Assembly: GCA_900544335.1 (NCBI GenBank)
Contig: UQUS01000002.1
Location: forward strand, 1-64,000
Source: an uncultured Sutterella sp.
Lineage (GTDB): Bacteria; Pseudomonadota; Gammaproteobacteria; Burkholderiales; Burkholderiaceae_F
Direction: 5' to 3'
Length of the DNA stretch: 64,000 bases
A program made the translations under genes and the position numbers. Shown piece after piece: positions 37,318-46,825 of this stretch. Each line of letters begins with the position of its first letter. Positions within the stretch are counted from its first letter, which is position 1. The notes below the pieces were generated by a model, which saw nothing but the letters and a program-made list of their open reading frames with translations, had not been told where the DNA came from and did not search any database.

Positions 37318-38136
37318 CTAGTGCTTCCACAGATCGACGAAGTGATGGATCGGTCCGTGCCCCTTGCCGCAATCGAGCGCATCGGAAGAGCCGATGGCTC
37401 GAGCCATCCACGCTTGCGTGAGTGCAAACGCCTCTTTGAGGTTTCCCGTGCGCGCCAGCGTCGCTGCAAGATACGACGACATCGCACAACCCGTACCGTG
37501 CGTGTTTTTTGTATTGCATCGCGCACTGACAATCTGCGTCACGTCCTTGCCGTCAAAAAGAACGTCTCGGCACCGTTCGCCTGTTAAATGACCGCCTTTA
37601 ACAAGCACGGCACACGTGCCGCCCGAAAGTTCAAATAGGTCTTTTGCAGCCTGAATCATTTGATCTTCTTGCGTCACGGGGCGACCGAGTAAGACGCCCG
37701 CTTCCGGCAAATTGGGCGTTAGGACGCTGGCAATCGGAAGGAGCTGTGTCTTAAGAGCCTGAACCGCCTCGGGGGCTAAAAGCGCATCGCCGCTTTTGGC
37801 CACCATCACGGGGTCTAAAACAATCCAGCGCGGTTTCCAGTAGCTTAGTCTCTCGGCCACCGCCGCAATGACTTGCGAATCGGCGAGCATACCGATTTTG
37901 ACGGCGTCAATCCGTACATCGGAAAAAAGCGTATCGATCTGCTGCCGAATAAAAGCACCGGGAATCGGAAAGACTCCCGTCACGGCACAGGTGTTTTGTG
38001 CCGTAAGCGCCGTAACAACGCCCGTGCCGTACACGCCGGCCGCACTGAAGCTTTTGATATCGGCTAAAAGACCGGCTCCCCCCGACGGGTCGACTCCGGC
38101 AATCGATACAACATTTTTTATGTCGCTTTTTCCCAT
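37318..38136 (-). CDS. thiD: Hydroxymethylpyrimidine/phosphomethylpyrimidine kinase
   Basis: Phosphorylates HMP and HMP-P in thiamine synthesis. The 272-residue ribokinase-fold protein has AGVDPSGGAGLLADIKSF, VLDPVMVAKSGDALL, the PNLPEAGVLLG block and the catalytic anion hole NTHGTGCAMSSYLAA. No other thiamine genes are nearby, so it may serve in HMP salvage. It overlaps waaA by 19 bases. Confidence 0.96.
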   Translation of the reverse strand: MGKSDIKNVVSIAGVDPSGGAGLLADIKSFSAAGVYGTGVVTALTAQNTCAVTGVFPIPGAFIRQQIDTLFSDVRIDAVKIGMLADSQVIAAVAERLSYWKPRWIVLDPVMVAKSGDALLAPEAVQALKTQLLPIASVLTPNLPEAGVLLGRPVTQEDQMIQAAKDLFELSGGTCAVLVKGGHLTGERCRDVLFDGKDVTQIVSARCNTKNTHGTGCAMSSYLAATLARTGNLKEAFALTQAWMARAIGSSDALDCGKGHGPIHHFVDLWKH

Positions 38137-39389
38137 AGTTGTGCGATTTCTCCCATCATTTTTTCCGTTGCTCCCGTGTAGCGAGCGGCAAAGGCCAGTG
38201 CTTTGGCCGAGCGCTCTTTTAAGGCTCCGTCATGAAGCCATGTGTCGGCCAAGCGAAGAGCTTCTCGCGGCGTCTTAACACGCGAGGCTGCCCCGAGAGT
38301 CACGGCATCCTCCGCGGGCTTGGCAAAATTAAAGGTCGAGGGCCCGACAATCACGGGTACCCCCGTTGCGGCCGGCTCGATAAGATTTTGCGATCCGAAA
38401 TTGCCGAAACTGCCGCCCATTAAGCACACGTCGCCTAAAGCGCAGTTAAAGCTCATTTCCCCTAACGTATCGGCTAGGACAACACGCACACGACGCGCGG
38501 CTTCGAGTAAGTCGGGCGTCGCCGTCTTTCTCGCATAGGTAATCCCCCGCTCTTTGAGTAGCCCTTCGACCTCGTCAAAGCGTTGCGGATGGCGCGGCAC
38601 AAGCCACACCAACGCCTTCGTGTCCAGCGCATCGAGAGCATCGAGAAACAAAGCTTCTTCACCTTGTCGCGTGCTCGCAAGAAGAACAATCGGACGGGAA
38701 ATTGCCGCTTTTAGAGCAAAAGCTTTCTTTTGCTGAGCGGCATCGGGACGAATATCAAATTTGACGGACCCGCAAACACGGATGTTTTTCGCTCCGAGGC
38801 TCGCAAGACGCTCTTTATCGGCCTCGCTTTGAGCCAATACCAGCGAAAAAGCGGCAAAGGCCGGTTGCATGACACTCGGGAATCGAGCCGCCTGCCGGCG
38901 GGATTTTTCCGACTCGCGCGCATTGGCTAACACCACCGGAATCGAGCGCGCCTTGGCCGCTTCCATCAGGTTCGGCCACACTTCCGTTTCCATGATAATG
39001 CCCATCTTCGGACGTGTTTGATCGAAAAACCGAGCGGTAAGTTCCGGCGTGTCATACGGCAAATAACACTGCGTGATGCGACCGGGCCAAGCATCTGTCA
39101 ACTTCTTCCCGATTTCTCGCCCGGTCGGTGTCATGCACGTTAAGAGAATCTCGCTGTCCGGATAACGCGTCAAGAATTGCCCGATCAGCGTCCGTGAAGC
39201 CAAAGTCTCGCCGACGCTGACGGCATGAAACCACAGGCGCGGGCGCGCTGTCGGCGCAGGAAACGGACGCCATCCGAAGCGCTCGTCCCAGTGCTCCAAG
39301 TACTCCGGTTGCTTTTTAGCTCGATGCCGCAGATACAACTTAGCTATCGGTAACGCCATGCGTGTCAACACCCGATAAATCCGACTCAT
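38118..39389 (-). CDS. waaA: 3-deoxy-D-manno-octulosonic acid (Kdo) transferase
   Basis: Adds Kdo to lipid IVA at the inner membrane. The N-terminal GT30 domain includes WFHAVSVGETLASRTLI with the catalytic Glu, and METEVWPNLMEAAKARSIPVVLANARES. The C-terminal GT-B half has GGSFGNFGSQNLIEPAATGVPVIVGP. I chose the ATG with GGGGGAG just before it, giving 423 residues, the normal size; the frame runs 47 codons further back without family similarity. Confidence 0.96.
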   Translation of the reverse strand: MSRIYRVLTRMALPIAKLYLRHRAKKQPEYLEHWDERFGWRPFPAPTARPRLWFHAVSVGETLASRTLIGQFLTRYPDSEILLTCMTPTGREIGKKLTDAWPGRITQCYLPYDTPELTARFFDQTRPKMGIIMETEVWPNLMEAAKARSIPVVLANARESEKSRRQAARFPSVMQPAFAAFSLVLAQSEADKERLASLGAKNIRVCGSVKFDIRPDAAQQKKAFALKAAISRPIVLLASTRQGEEALFLDALDALDTKALVWLVPRHPQRFDEVEGLLKERGITYARKTATPDLLEAARRVRVVLADTLGEMSFNCALGDVCLMGGSFGNFGSQNLIEPAATGVPVIVGPSTFNFAKPAEDAVTLGAASRVKTPREALRLADTWLHDGALKERSAKALAFAARYTGATEKMMGEIAQLWEKAT

Positions 39390-39465
39390 CTTTCTCCCCC
39401 GAAGCCGCACGACGCGGCGCTTTTCGTGCGTCGCGAAGTCTAGCATTGAAGCCGCTAGGGGCTTA

Positions 39466-40437
39466 CTAACGCCGATTGAGGAAATCGAGCCAATCGCTTC
39501 CGGAATCAGGGGCCGGAATGACCTTAACATCCAAGCCTTTCAGGGACAAGCGATGCGCCAAAGTGAACGCTCCGGCGCACCCGGCCATATTGGCATCGTT
39601 GTCTGCATAGATGCGGACACGTTTTACCGTACTCGGAAGTTCGGAGACGGCAGCCAAATTCGTCACGCCGAGGCTGGCCCAAACGGGAAGAGAAAAAAGC
39701 TGCGCACACGCTAAGGCCGTTTCAATGCCTTCTGCCAAACCCAGAATATCCACGGGGCACCCGAAACGCACTAAAGCGACTTTAATCGGTCCTTCCATCA
39801 GTTTCTTGGGACTCGGGACCGGAGCCTTCTTCCCGTCAAATAGATACGTGCGATGCAAATTGACAACCTGACCGGTCGCATCGGTCACGCGAGAGAGCAT
39901 CGTCGGATAGACCCCGATAAGAGCGCCTTGCTCATCGTGATACTCAAGCCCGGGATGACAACGAACCTCAAAACCGGCAAGCGTCGGATCAAGCCCGCGC
40001 CCTGTGAGATACCTCCAGACGGCGTCGCCCGGACAAATCGGCTTGGCTTGTGCCCAAAGACGCGTGATTTTGCGCAGTCGCTCGCGCTCGGGAGACTCGG
40101 TCGGAGCCTGCGGACTTTTTTCACTCGGTTCTGCCGTTTTCGGAACAATGCCGCAAAAACGTTCGACGAATTCCAAGGCTTGTACGAACCCCTTGCCCTG
40201 CACCTTCATCAAAAGCGAGAAGCCGTCTCCGCCGCCGCAACCGCGGCAAAAATACGTTCCGTCCCCGTCCCTATCTAAAAAGGAAAAGCGATCGGTTCCT
40301 CCGCAAGCCGGGCAGGGCTTGTTTTGCTTGGCTAAAAGTTCTTCCGATACTCCGGCGGCTAAAAGAATTGCCTTCCAACGGCCTCGGGCAAGCGATTTTG
40401 CCCAGGAGACTCGCTGCGCAAATGCTGCGTCTTGCAT
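39466..40437 (-). CDS. Orphan P4/phage-type primase-like protein (zinc ribbon plus Toprim)
   Basis: A 323-residue protein. The P4-type primase zinc ribbon has Cys pairs at about residues 42/45 and 64/67 (PCPACGGTDRFSF and YFCRGCGGGDGFS). A linker and a Toprim domain follow, with the acidic residues in LGLAEGIETALA and RIYADNDANMAG, and the ending SDWLDFLNRR. Such proteins are replication primases of phages, plasmids and integrative elements, usually fused to or beside a D5/P4 helicase. No helicase, integrase or phage gene is adjacent here. The ATG has AAGGAGG just upstream. Function in the chromosome is unknown. Confidence 0.85.
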   Translation of the reverse strand: MQDAAFAQRVSWAKSLARGRWKAILLAAGVSEELLAKQNKPCPACGGTDRFSFLDRDGDGTYFCRGCGGGDGFSLLMKVQGKGFVQALEFVERFCGIVPKTAEPSEKSPQAPTESPERERLRKITRLWAQAKPICPGDAVWRYLTGRGLDPTLAGFEVRCHPGLEYHDEQGALIGVYPTMLSRVTDATGQVVNLHRTYLFDGKKAPVPSPKKLMEGPIKVALVRFGCPVDILGLAEGIETALACAQLFSLPVWASLGVTNLAAVSELPSTVKRVRIYADNDANMAGCAGAFTLAHRLSLKGLDVKVIPAPDSGSDWLDFLNRR

Positions 40438-40688
40438 ACTGCCTCCTTATCGTTTCTTATGGGAAAGACTACCGATTTTCAAAGAAAATTGCGCGGTTTG
40501 TCCCTTGATTTCTTTCGTGCTTTTACTCCCATGTGCTCTTGCGCGACAAGCCTGAGGGGCCGAGCGTCTTGTGTCGGCGTTAAATCCGCTCCCGCACAAC
40601 AATCGAACTCGGACTAAACTGCGAGCGCTTTTTCTTTGAACCTTCGGATCGACGAAGCTAGTTCGAGTCCGTTTTTTAGGAGAGTTCC

Positions 40689-40937
40689 ATGGCACTTAAC
40701 TACATCTGTGTGTTTTGCGGACAAAAAAGCGGCATGCCGTCTTCGCGTTGCTGCAACTCTCAAAACGGTCGCTTTTTTAACGCAAACCGTTGTCAGTTCA
40801 TTGCGAACAACCCGGCGCAAAAAGAATTTTTCTGTCGCTTCTGCGGCAAGCGCTTTCCCTCCATCCTAGCCATGGTCAACACGCCGTGTCCGAAAAGCCC
40901 GAGCAAGCGTTGCGTACCGCTCGAAGCCAAGCTTTGA
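40689..40937 (+). CDS. Small paired zinc-ribbon protein of unknown function
   Basis: An 82-residue protein with two matching units. Each starts with an aromatic residue and C-x-x-C-G (YICVFCGQ near the start, FFCRFCGK at about residue 47) and has further Cys (CC, then CPKSP) about 15-20 residues later. I infer two small zinc-binding modules. The pattern recalls the tandem CxxCG small proteins common in gut anaerobes, but I cannot name a function. AGGAGAG precedes the ATG. Its neighbours are the divergent orphan primase and the heptose genes, so it may be part of the same acquired patch. Confidence 0.7.
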   Translation: MALNYICVFCGQKSGMPSSRCCNSQNGRFFNANRCQFIANNPAQKEFFCRFCGKRFPSILAMVNTPCPKSPSKRCVPLEAKL

Positions 40938-41073
40938 AATCGCATTGAGAAACCATGCGTTCTTGAAGTTTTCCTGCAAAAAAACCGTTTGCCGCGCCGT
41001 TTAAGCGAGTGACGGAACGGTAAAATGACACGACTTGCAACGTTTTCCCATAGCTTTTCCGCTGATACGATTC

Positions 41074-42000
41074 ATGGATAAACAACTCCTTGCAAAAAAA
41101 CGAGTTTTAATTGTCGGCGACTCCATGCTCGACAAATACTGGTTCGGCGATGCCAACCGTATTTCTCCGGAAGCTCCCGTTCCCGTGGTGCGCATTGTCC
41201 GCTCCGATGAGCGACTCGGAGGGGCGGCCAACGTGGCGCTGAACGTTGCGAGTCTCGGCGTTCGCACAACGCTCATGGGCGTCGTCGGTAACGACGAAAA
41301 CGGAGCCAAACTTCAGGAGCTTTTAGAAAAAGCCGGCATTTCGTCACGCTTAAGTATCGATGCCGATCGCAAAACCATCCTTAAGTTACGCATCGTTGCC
41401 AGGCAACAGCAACTCGTTCGAATCGACTTTGAAGAACACCCGTCCAACGAGGTTCTTTCCGGACTCCTGACGGACTTTTCCGAAGTGCTCGGAGACTACG
41501 ACGTGCTGGTCTTATCGGACTACGGCAAAGGCGGTCTCGATTACATTCAGAGCATGATTGCCATGGCGCGCGAAAAAGGTATCCCTGTCCTCGTCGACCC
41601 CAAAGGGGATGACTACGACCGGTATGCCGGAGCAACACTCATTACGCCGAACCGCGCAGAATTAGCGCAAGTGACCGGTCAGTGGACAGGCGAAGAGGAT
41701 TTGGAAAACCGGGCTCAGGCACTACGCGAACGCTTAGGTCTTCAAGCACTTCTTTTAACACGAAGCGAAGAAGGTATGACACTGTTTACTCAAGACGGGG
41801 CACTGACCGTTCCGGCTCAGGCACGCGAGGTGTTCGATGTCTCGGGCGCCGGCGATACCGTCATTGCCGTCACGGCCGCCATGATTGCCGCCGGTCTGCC
41901 GCTCGATCAGACCGTTCGGATTGCCAACCGTGCCGGCGGCATTGTCGTCGGAAAACTGGGCACGGCATCGGTCTCTTACGGCGAACTTTTCGGAGAATAA
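41074..42000 (+). CDS. rfaE1: D-glycero-beta-D-manno-heptose-7-phosphate kinase
   Basis: A PfkB-fold kinase, first kinase of ADP-heptose synthesis for LPS inner core. Motifs are [39 protein letters not shown] and the catalytic block [12 protein letters not shown]. At 308 residues it matches only the kinase half of E. coli HldE, so the adenylyltransferase (rfaE2) is a separate gene outside the window. hldD follows two bases later and gmhB overlaps by one base. Confidence 0.94.
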   Translation: MDKQLLAKKRVLIVGDSMLDKYWFGDANRISPEAPVPVVRIVRSDERLGGAANVALNVASLGVRTTLMGVVGNDENGAKLQELLEKAGISSRLSIDADRKTILKLRIVARQQQLVRIDFEEHPSNEVLSGLLTDFSEVLGDYDVLVLSDYGKGGLDYIQSMIAMAREKGIPVLVDPKGDDYDRYAGATLITPNRAELAQVTGQWTGEEDLENRAQALRERLGLQALLLTRSEEGMTLFTQDGALTVPAQAREVFDVSGAGDTVIAVTAAMIAAGLPLDQTVRIANRAGGIVVGKLGTASVSYGELFGE

Positions 42001-42002
42001 CT

Positions 42003-42995
42003 ATGGCTTATCTTGTTACCGGCGCCGCCGGCTTTATCGGTTGCAACAACGTTCGGGCCTTAAATGCTGCGGGAATTACGGACGTCATCGCCGTGGACAA
42101 TCTCACGCGCTCGGATAAGTTCGTCAATCTGACAACATGCACGATTAGCGACTATTTCGACAAAGTCGACTTTATTGCCCGAGTGCGTGCCGGCAAGGCT
42201 CCGAAACCCGAAGCCATCTTCCACCAGGGAGCGTGTTCGGACACCATGCAAGGCGATGGGCGCTACATGATGGACAATAACTATCGGTATACGCTCGAGC
42301 TTTTCGAGTGGGCGCAAACGTTGAAGATTCCGTTTATCTATGCCAGCTCGGCCGCAACCTACGGTCCCGGTCCTGTTTTCGTCGAAGATGTGCGTTACGA
42401 ACATCCTTTGAACGTTTACGGCTACTCCAAATACCTTTTCGATCAAGTGTTGCGGCGTCGGGCTAAGAGTTTGACGGCACCGGTAATCGGACTTCGGTAC
42501 TTTAACGTCTACGGACCGCACGAGCAGCACAAGGGACGTATGGCAAGCGTTGCCTTCCACCAGTACTTCCAGTTTAAAAAGGAAAGCAAGGTGCGTCTCT
42601 TCGAAGGGTGCCTCGGGTACGGAAACGGCGGGCAGATGCGCGACTTTGTGTTCGTCGAAGACGTGATTGCCGTTGCCATGCACTTTCTCAATAAACCCGT
42701 CAGCGGTATTTATAACTGCGGCACCGGCCGGGCTCAACCCTTTAACGACGTTGCTTTAAGTGTCGTCAATGCCTTATCTGAGAAAAAGAGAACCCTCAAA
42801 GAAGCCGTTGAGGAAGGTCTCATTGAGTACATCCCCTTCCCCGAAGACTTGAAAGGTAAGTATCAGGCCTATACACAGGCGAATCTTGAAAAGCTGCGCG
42901 CCGCCGGTTGCGATGTGCACTTTAAGAGCGTCGAGGAAGGTACGGCCAAATACATGCACTACTTGTCGCAAACCTATCCGACAGGCGATAAATAA
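42003..42995 (+). CDS. hldD: ADP-L-glycero-D-manno-heptose 6-epimerase
   Basis: Last step of ADP-L-heptose synthesis. The 330-residue extended SDR protein has the NADP-binding [15 protein letters not shown] and the catalytic [12 protein letters not shown] (Tyr and Lys). [10 protein letters not shown], and [11 protein letters not shown], typical of HldD, follow. The start is the ATG two bases after rfaE1; a much longer open frame upstream is only rfaE1 read out of frame. Confidence 0.97.
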   Translation: MAYLVTGAAGFIGCNNVRALNAAGITDVIAVDNLTRSDKFVNLTTCTISDYFDKVDFIARVRAGKAPKPEAIFHQGACSDTMQGDGRYMMDNNYRYTLELFEWAQTLKIPFIYASSAATYGPGPVFVEDVRYEHPLNVYGYSKYLFDQVLRRRAKSLTAPVIGLRYFNVYGPHEQHKGRMASVAFHQYFQFKKESKVRLFEGCLGYGNGGQMRDFVFVEDVIAVAMHFLNKPVSGIYNCGTGRAQPFNDVALSVVNALSEKKRTLKEAVEEGLIEYIPFPEDLKGKYQAYTQANLEKLRAAGCDVHFKSVEEGTAKYMHYLSQTYPTGDK

Positions 42996-43555
42996 TGGGG
43001 CTACGCGGGGTATTCCTCGATCGGGACGGCGTGATTAACATCGATCACGGCTACGTGTATCGCATCGAGGACTTTACCCTCATAGACGGAGTCCTTCAGG
43101 CGTGTCGCGCTTGGAAAGAGCACGGCTTTGCCCTTGTAATTGTCTCCAATCAATCGGGAATTGCCCGCGGCTTTTTTACTCCGGCTGATTTAGCCCGCTT
43201 AAACGAGCACATCAAAACACTTTTTGACAAAGCCGGTGCCCCGTTATCGGGCATTTATTGCTGTCCGCACTTAAAAGACGCCCCTGTTGCCGCCTACAAC
43301 GTTGTCTGTCACTGCCGCAAACCCGAACCCGGACTCTTTTTGCAAGCTGCTCAGGAGCTTGCCATCGATTTGACGACAAGCATTGCGTTCGGCGATAAGA
43401 ATCGAGATTTGGAAGCGGCGCATCGAGCCGGCGTTCCGACACGCATTTTGCTCGGCAAGGACGGTCTAGTTGAACCGACCATCACACCGGATGCGACCGG
43501 GACAGCCCGCAATCTTTTACTGGCTACAGAGCGCCTTTTAGCCGGTACTCTTTAG
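42995..43555 (+). CDS. gmhB: D-glycero-beta-D-manno-heptose-1,7-bisphosphate 7-phosphatase
   Basis: A HAD phosphatase that removes the 7-phosphate in ADP-heptose synthesis. Motif I is FLDRDGVIN, the zinc-binding cysteines lie in CCPHLKDAP and CHCRKPEPG, and motif IV is AFGDKNRDLEAA. Length is 186 residues. The start overlaps the hldD stop by one base (TAATG), and its end overlaps the converging terC-family gene by four bases. Confidence 0.95.
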   Translation: MGLRGVFLDRDGVINIDHGYVYRIEDFTLIDGVLQACRAWKEHGFALVIVSNQSGIARGFFTPADLARLNEHIKTLFDKAGAPLSGIYCCPHLKDAPVAAYNVVCHCRKPEPGLFLQAAQELAIDLTTSIAFGDKNRDLEAAHRAGVPTRILLGKDGLVEPTITPDATGTARNLLLATERLLAGTL

Positions 43556-44262
43556 GCGCCCTGTGCGGTGCGACGTTTCCTTAATAAGAGCGCAATCGCC
43601 ACAACAAGCGCCGCGCCGGCAATACAGGCAACCGTGTGGTACTTAGCTAGTTGCGGCAGATGCTCGAGCATGATTGCATCGGTGGAAATCATCGACCCGG
43701 CAATCCAGCCTAAAAGCGCTCCGCCGAACCAAACGATAATCGGGAAACGATCGAGGAAGGCCAGAACAATCTGGCTACCGAATACGATAAACGGAATCGA
43801 AACCAAAAGACCGAAAATCACCAAAAGCGTCTGGTGATCGTCATGAGCCTGCTGCGCAGCTGCCGCGATAGCAAGCACGTTATCCAAGCTCATGATGAAG
43901 TCGGCGATGATAATGGTCTTGACGGCGGTAAATAGTTTGGTGCTCGAGGCGATTTTCTCACCGGTTTTTTCCGCTTCCGGCAGTAGCAACTTCACACCGA
44001 TCCAAACCAGGAGGGCTCCGCCGGCCACTTTCAGGAACGGTAAATCCAGCAGGGCCACGGCACACGTAATGAGAATCACGCGCAGGATGATGGCCCCGGC
44101 CGTGCCGATGACAATGCCTTGCAACCTGTGATTGTGCGGCAAGTCTCGACAAGCCAGTGCAATGACAACGGCGTTATCGCCACCGAGAAGTAAATCAATC
44201 AAGATAATCTGCCCGACCGCACCCCAGTGCAGGTTCACGAGCAAGTCATACAAATATTCCAC
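43552..44262 (-). CDS. TerC/YjbE family membrane protein
   Basis: A 236-residue membrane protein with about seven helices and the two TerC acidic motifs, LLLGGDNAVVIALAC and FIMSLDNVLAIAAAA. Members of this family are linked to manganese efflux and to metalation of secreted enzymes; tellurite resistance is the historical name only. The start is a GTG with AAGGA nine bases upstream. No yybP-ykoY riboswitch, often found before such genes, could be recognised. Confidence 0.9.
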   Translation of the reverse strand: MEYLYDLLVNLHWGAVGQIILIDLLLGGDNAVVIALACRDLPHNHRLQGIVIGTAGAIILRVILITCAVALLDLPFLKVAGGALLVWIGVKLLLPEAEKTGEKIASSTKLFTAVKTIIIADFIMSLDNVLAIAAAAQQAHDDHQTLLVIFGLLVSIPFIVFGSQIVLAFLDRFPIIVWFGGALLGWIAGSMISTDAIMLEHLPQLAKYHTVACIAGAALVVAIALLLRKRRTAQGA

Positions 44263-44345
44263 GGGAAAGCGTCCTTAATTCGGGAAAACCCTAATGTAAT
44301 TGCGCAGTGTAGCGTTTTTCAAAAAAACACGCTAACCGCAACAGG

Positions 44346-44834
44346 TCACTCCGAAGCTCTCGGTGCTGCTTCAAGAACGCGACGAATCACGTCATACGGA
44401 AAGCCCCGGGAAGCGAGAAAGCGAATCTGGCGCGCCCGCTCTTTATCCGAGTCAGGAGCTGTGCGAAAGCGTTTACGCCAAGCCTCAAGAGCCCGGTCGT
44501 ATTCGTCTTCCTGCTCACAAAGGGCTTTGCGGGCAATTTCCGGGGCAACACCGGCTTGACGCAACTCCAGGGCAAGACGCGCATTGCCGTAGCGTTTAGC
44601 GCGAGCCCGGCAAAGAGCTTGGGCAAATCGCTCGTCATTTAGGTAGCCCTTGGCTTCAAGCGTATCGAGCGCCTGATCGACATCGTCGGGCGTTTGAGAT
44701 ACCCCGTCGATGCGTTCGATCAGACGCTCGCGTAACTGTCGCCTGGAATACTCCCGACGCGATAAAAATGCGACAGCTTGCGACAAAAGCGACCGGGGCT
44801 TTCCGGTCGCTTTGTTCGGGCAATCAGATGTCAT
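44346..44834 (-). CDS. recX: Regulatory protein RecX
   Basis: RecX binds RecA filaments and restrains them. The 162-residue protein has three-helix repeats, with the family motifs [38 protein letters not shown] and [18 protein letters not shown] chose the ATG that overlaps the last 11 bases of recA. The frame extends further into recA but only as a shadow. Coupling to recA is the normal arrangement. Confidence 0.93.
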   Translation of the reverse strand: MTSDCPNKATGKPRSLLSQAVAFLSRREYSRRQLRERLIERIDGVSQTPDDVDQALDTLEAKGYLNDERFAQALCRARAKRYGNARLALELRQAGVAPEIARKALCEQEDEYDRALEAWRKRFRTAPDSDKERARQIRFLASRGFPYDVIRRVLEAAPRASE

Positions 44835-45960
44835 ACTCGTCGGCGGCCGGCGCCTTTTCCTTAGCCTTAACTTCGGGCGCCGGAGCAGCAACTCCCGGCG
44901 TCAGGCTTGTCGGCTTGGCGCGCATCCCGCGCAAGGAGCGAATCTTATTTTCAATCTCGGAGGCAACATCGGGGTGGCTCTTTAAATACTCGCGGGCATT
45001 GTCGCGCCCCTGTCCGATACGCTCGCCCTCGTAGCTATACCAAGCGCCGCTCTTTTCGATGACATTTAGGTCAGCACCCATATCGAGCATTTCGCCTTCC
45101 CGAGAGATGCCTTCGCCGTAAAGAATGTCGAACGTCGCCTCCTTAAACGGAGGCGCGACCTTGTTTTTAACAACCTTCACGCGCGTTTCCGATCCGTAAA
45201 TCTCATCACCGCGTTTTAAAGTCTGCTTGCGGCGAATATCGATACGCACGGAGCTATAAAACTTCAAGGCATTGCCGCCGGTCGTCACTTCCGGATTGCC
45301 GTAAGCAATCCCGATCTTCATACGAATCTGGTTAATGAAAATCACCAGGGTCTTGGTTTTCGTAATCGAAGCCGTGAGTTTGCGAAGAGCCTGACTCATC
45401 AGGCGCGCCTGCAAACCGGGAAGGGCATCGCCCATATCGCCTTCGATTTCACTACGTGGCGTTAAGGCAGCAACCGAGTCGATGACAACCAAATCCACCG
45501 ATCCGGATCGCACCAACGCATCGGTAATTTCCAGAGCCTGTTCGCCCGTATCCGGTTGCGAAAGGAGTAAATCATCGAGCTTAACGCCGAGCTTTTGCGC
45601 ATACTGCACATCCAGGGCATGTTCGGCATCGATAAAGGCACAGGTTCCGCCCATTTTCTGCATTTCGGCGATGACCTGAAGCGTCAGCGTGGTCTTACCG
45701 GAACTTTCCGGTCCGAAGATTTCCACAACACGACCGCGAGGCAGTCCCCCGACTCCGAGCGCCAAATCCAGACCGAGCGAGCCGGTGCTGACAACTTCCA
45801 CGTTATCGACGTGGTCCGAATCGCTCATGCGCATAATCGAACCCTTACCGAACTCTTTTTCAATATAGGCCAAGGCCGCGGCAAGCGCCTTTTTCCGTTC
45901 ACTCTGATCACTGACGCGTTCAACACGCACCGAATCAACTCGCTTCTTATCGGCTGCCAT
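44824..45960 (-). CDS. recA: Recombinase RecA
   Basis: Strand-exchange ATPase and SOS co-protease. Walker A is GPESSGKT at about residues 83-90, Walker B is [12 protein letters not shown], loop L1 is [20 protein letters not shown], and loop L2 lies in [22 protein letters not shown]. The 378 residues include a long C-terminal tail with acidic and Ala/Pro/Lys stretches. AAGGAG precedes the ATG. I looked for a LexA box upstream and found none of the CTGT-N8-ACAG kind, so SOS control is not evident. Confidence 0.98.
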   Translation of the reverse strand: MAADKKRVDSVRVERVSDQSERKKALAAALAYIEKEFGKGSIMRMSDSDHVDNVEVVSTGSLGLDLALGVGGLPRGRVVEIFGPESSGKTTLTLQVIAEMQKMGGTCAFIDAEHALDVQYAQKLGVKLDDLLLSQPDTGEQALEITDALVRSGSVDLVVIDSVAALTPRSEIEGDMGDALPGLQARLMSQALRKLTASITKTKTLVIFINQIRMKIGIAYGNPEVTTGGNALKFYSSVRIDIRRKQTLKRGDEIYGSETRVKVVKNKVAPPFKEATFDILYGEGISREGEMLDMGADLNVIEKSGAWYSYEGERIGQGRDNAREYLKSHPDVASEIENKIRSLRGMRAKPTSLTPGVAAPAPEVKAKEKAPAADEYDI

Positions 45961-46355
45961 GATGCAGTCTCCTTACAAATAGATTTTAACTATTAACTCG
46001 TCACAGGCGACCGAGAACCGTTATTGCTAGATCACTCATTTATCCTCAAAAGCTTCAGACTATGGAAATGAGGCTTTAAATCAGATTGAGCAGGTTCTCA
46101 ACCGCCATTTCACGTTTTCATTATGCACTGCTTTTTAAAATTTGCACGGTTTGTTGTGGTCAAATGTATTAGTGTTTTCCCTAACATCGGAGACAAAATG
46201 GCATAAAGACGGTTAATTTTCCCTTCCGGCAATCCGTCGCACTCATGCGGTGCGCGAAAACGCACTGAAATACTTTCTCGCTTCCTCTTGCCGACCGGTT
46301 ATGTTTCGCTTGTTGCAACACAAACACCGTCGTGTCACTAGGCTCGAAACGAACC
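45961..46355. other. Intergenic region between recA and the tRNA-Lys pair
   Basis: This gap holds the recA ribosome-binding site and, presumably, its promoter, although no consensus pair stands out. It is richer in A+T than its surroundings. One open frame of 62 codons runs through the tRNA promoter but lacks any protein-like features and was not accepted. Nothing else is supported. Confidence 0.5.
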
Positions 46356-46384
46356 TTGACAACCCCGTGAAATTCGTGTTTAAT
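46356..46384 (+). promoter_or_regulatory. Sigma-70-type promoter of the tRNA-Lys genes
   Basis: TTGACA at 46356-46361 and TTTAAT at 46379-46384 with a 17-base spacer, about 57 bases before the first tRNA. The -35 box is a perfect consensus. Confidence 0.75.
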
Positions 46385-46440
46385 TCGCCATCTCGGTTGA
46401 CTGTTCCTCTGCGAACTTGGGCAGACCGCTTGGTTTAAGG

Positions 46441-46516
46441 GGGTCGTTAGCTCAGTCGGTAGAGCAGCGGACTTTTAATCCGTTGGTCGTGAGTTCGAAT
46501 CTCGCACGACCCACCA
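46441..46516 (+). tRNA. tRNA-Lys (anticodon TTT)
   Basis: A 76-base cloverleaf with encoded CCA. The acceptor is GGGTCGT/ACGACCC, the D arm is GCTCAGTCGGTAGAGC, the anticodon is TTT in a CGGAC-stem context, and the T loop is TTCGAAT. Confidence 0.96.
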
Positions 46517-46539
46517 ATGGATCAGCCATTATCGAGAAC

Positions 46540-46615
46540 GGGAGCGTAGCTCAGTTGGTAGAGCAGCGGACTCTTAATCCGTCGGTCCAGAGTTCGAGTC
46601 TCTGCGCTCCCACCA
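46540..46615 (+). tRNA. tRNA-Lys (anticodon CTT)
   Basis: A 76-base cloverleaf with encoded CCA, 23 bases after the first tRNA-Lys. The acceptor is GGGAGCG/CGCTCCC, the anticodon CTT, and the T loop TTCGAGT. Together the two read both lysine codons. Confidence 0.96.
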
Positions 46616-46623
46616 AATACCCG

Positions 46624-46657
46624 AAACACCGTAGGCACTGCCCTGCGGTGTTTTTTT
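46624..46657 (+). terminator. Terminator of the tRNA-Lys operon
   Basis: AACACCG at 46625-46631 pairs with CGGTGTT at the 3' side, followed by a run of seven T. Confidence 0.85.
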
Positions 46658-46825
46658 ATTAGCTCGACCTGACGATTTCGGCAACTTTCCGAGAAAATCA
46701 ATCCCGAATCGTGTCCGTCTTGCTATATTGACGGTGTGGGCCTTGTAAGACATTTGCCTTAGAGACCGGCTTATCCATGGCCGGTTTCGTTGTTTGCTTT
46801 TCTTTATCGATTTCAGGATACCGTC

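Noticed and set aside
40655..40680. tRNA-like fragment or att site (GTTCGAGTCC) upstream of the small zinc-ribbon gene
   Set aside because: It matches a tRNA T-loop word, but the flanking bases do not pair to form a T stem and no acceptor or matching tRNA copy was seen.
41682..42995. A 437-codon open frame ending in hldD
   Set aside because: Only the part from 42003 has HldD motifs and normal length; the upstream part is rfaE1 in another frame, rich in Arg and without family similarity.
44290..44335. Terminator between recX and the TerC-family gene
   Set aside because: There is a short inverted repeat with A and T runs in its middle, but the T run is not after the stem, so it does not have the form of a rho-independent terminator.
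44263..44345. yybP-ykoY manganese riboswitch before the TerC-family gene
   Set aside because: The gap is only about 80 bases and the conserved riboswitch core was not recognisable.
45961..46100. LexA-binding site before recA
   Set aside because: No CTGT-N8-ACAG or close variant was found; the nearest candidates match only one half.
46250..46438. A 62-codon open frame before tRNA-Lys
   Set aside because: It runs through a consensus tRNA promoter, has no ribosome-binding site and no protein-like features.
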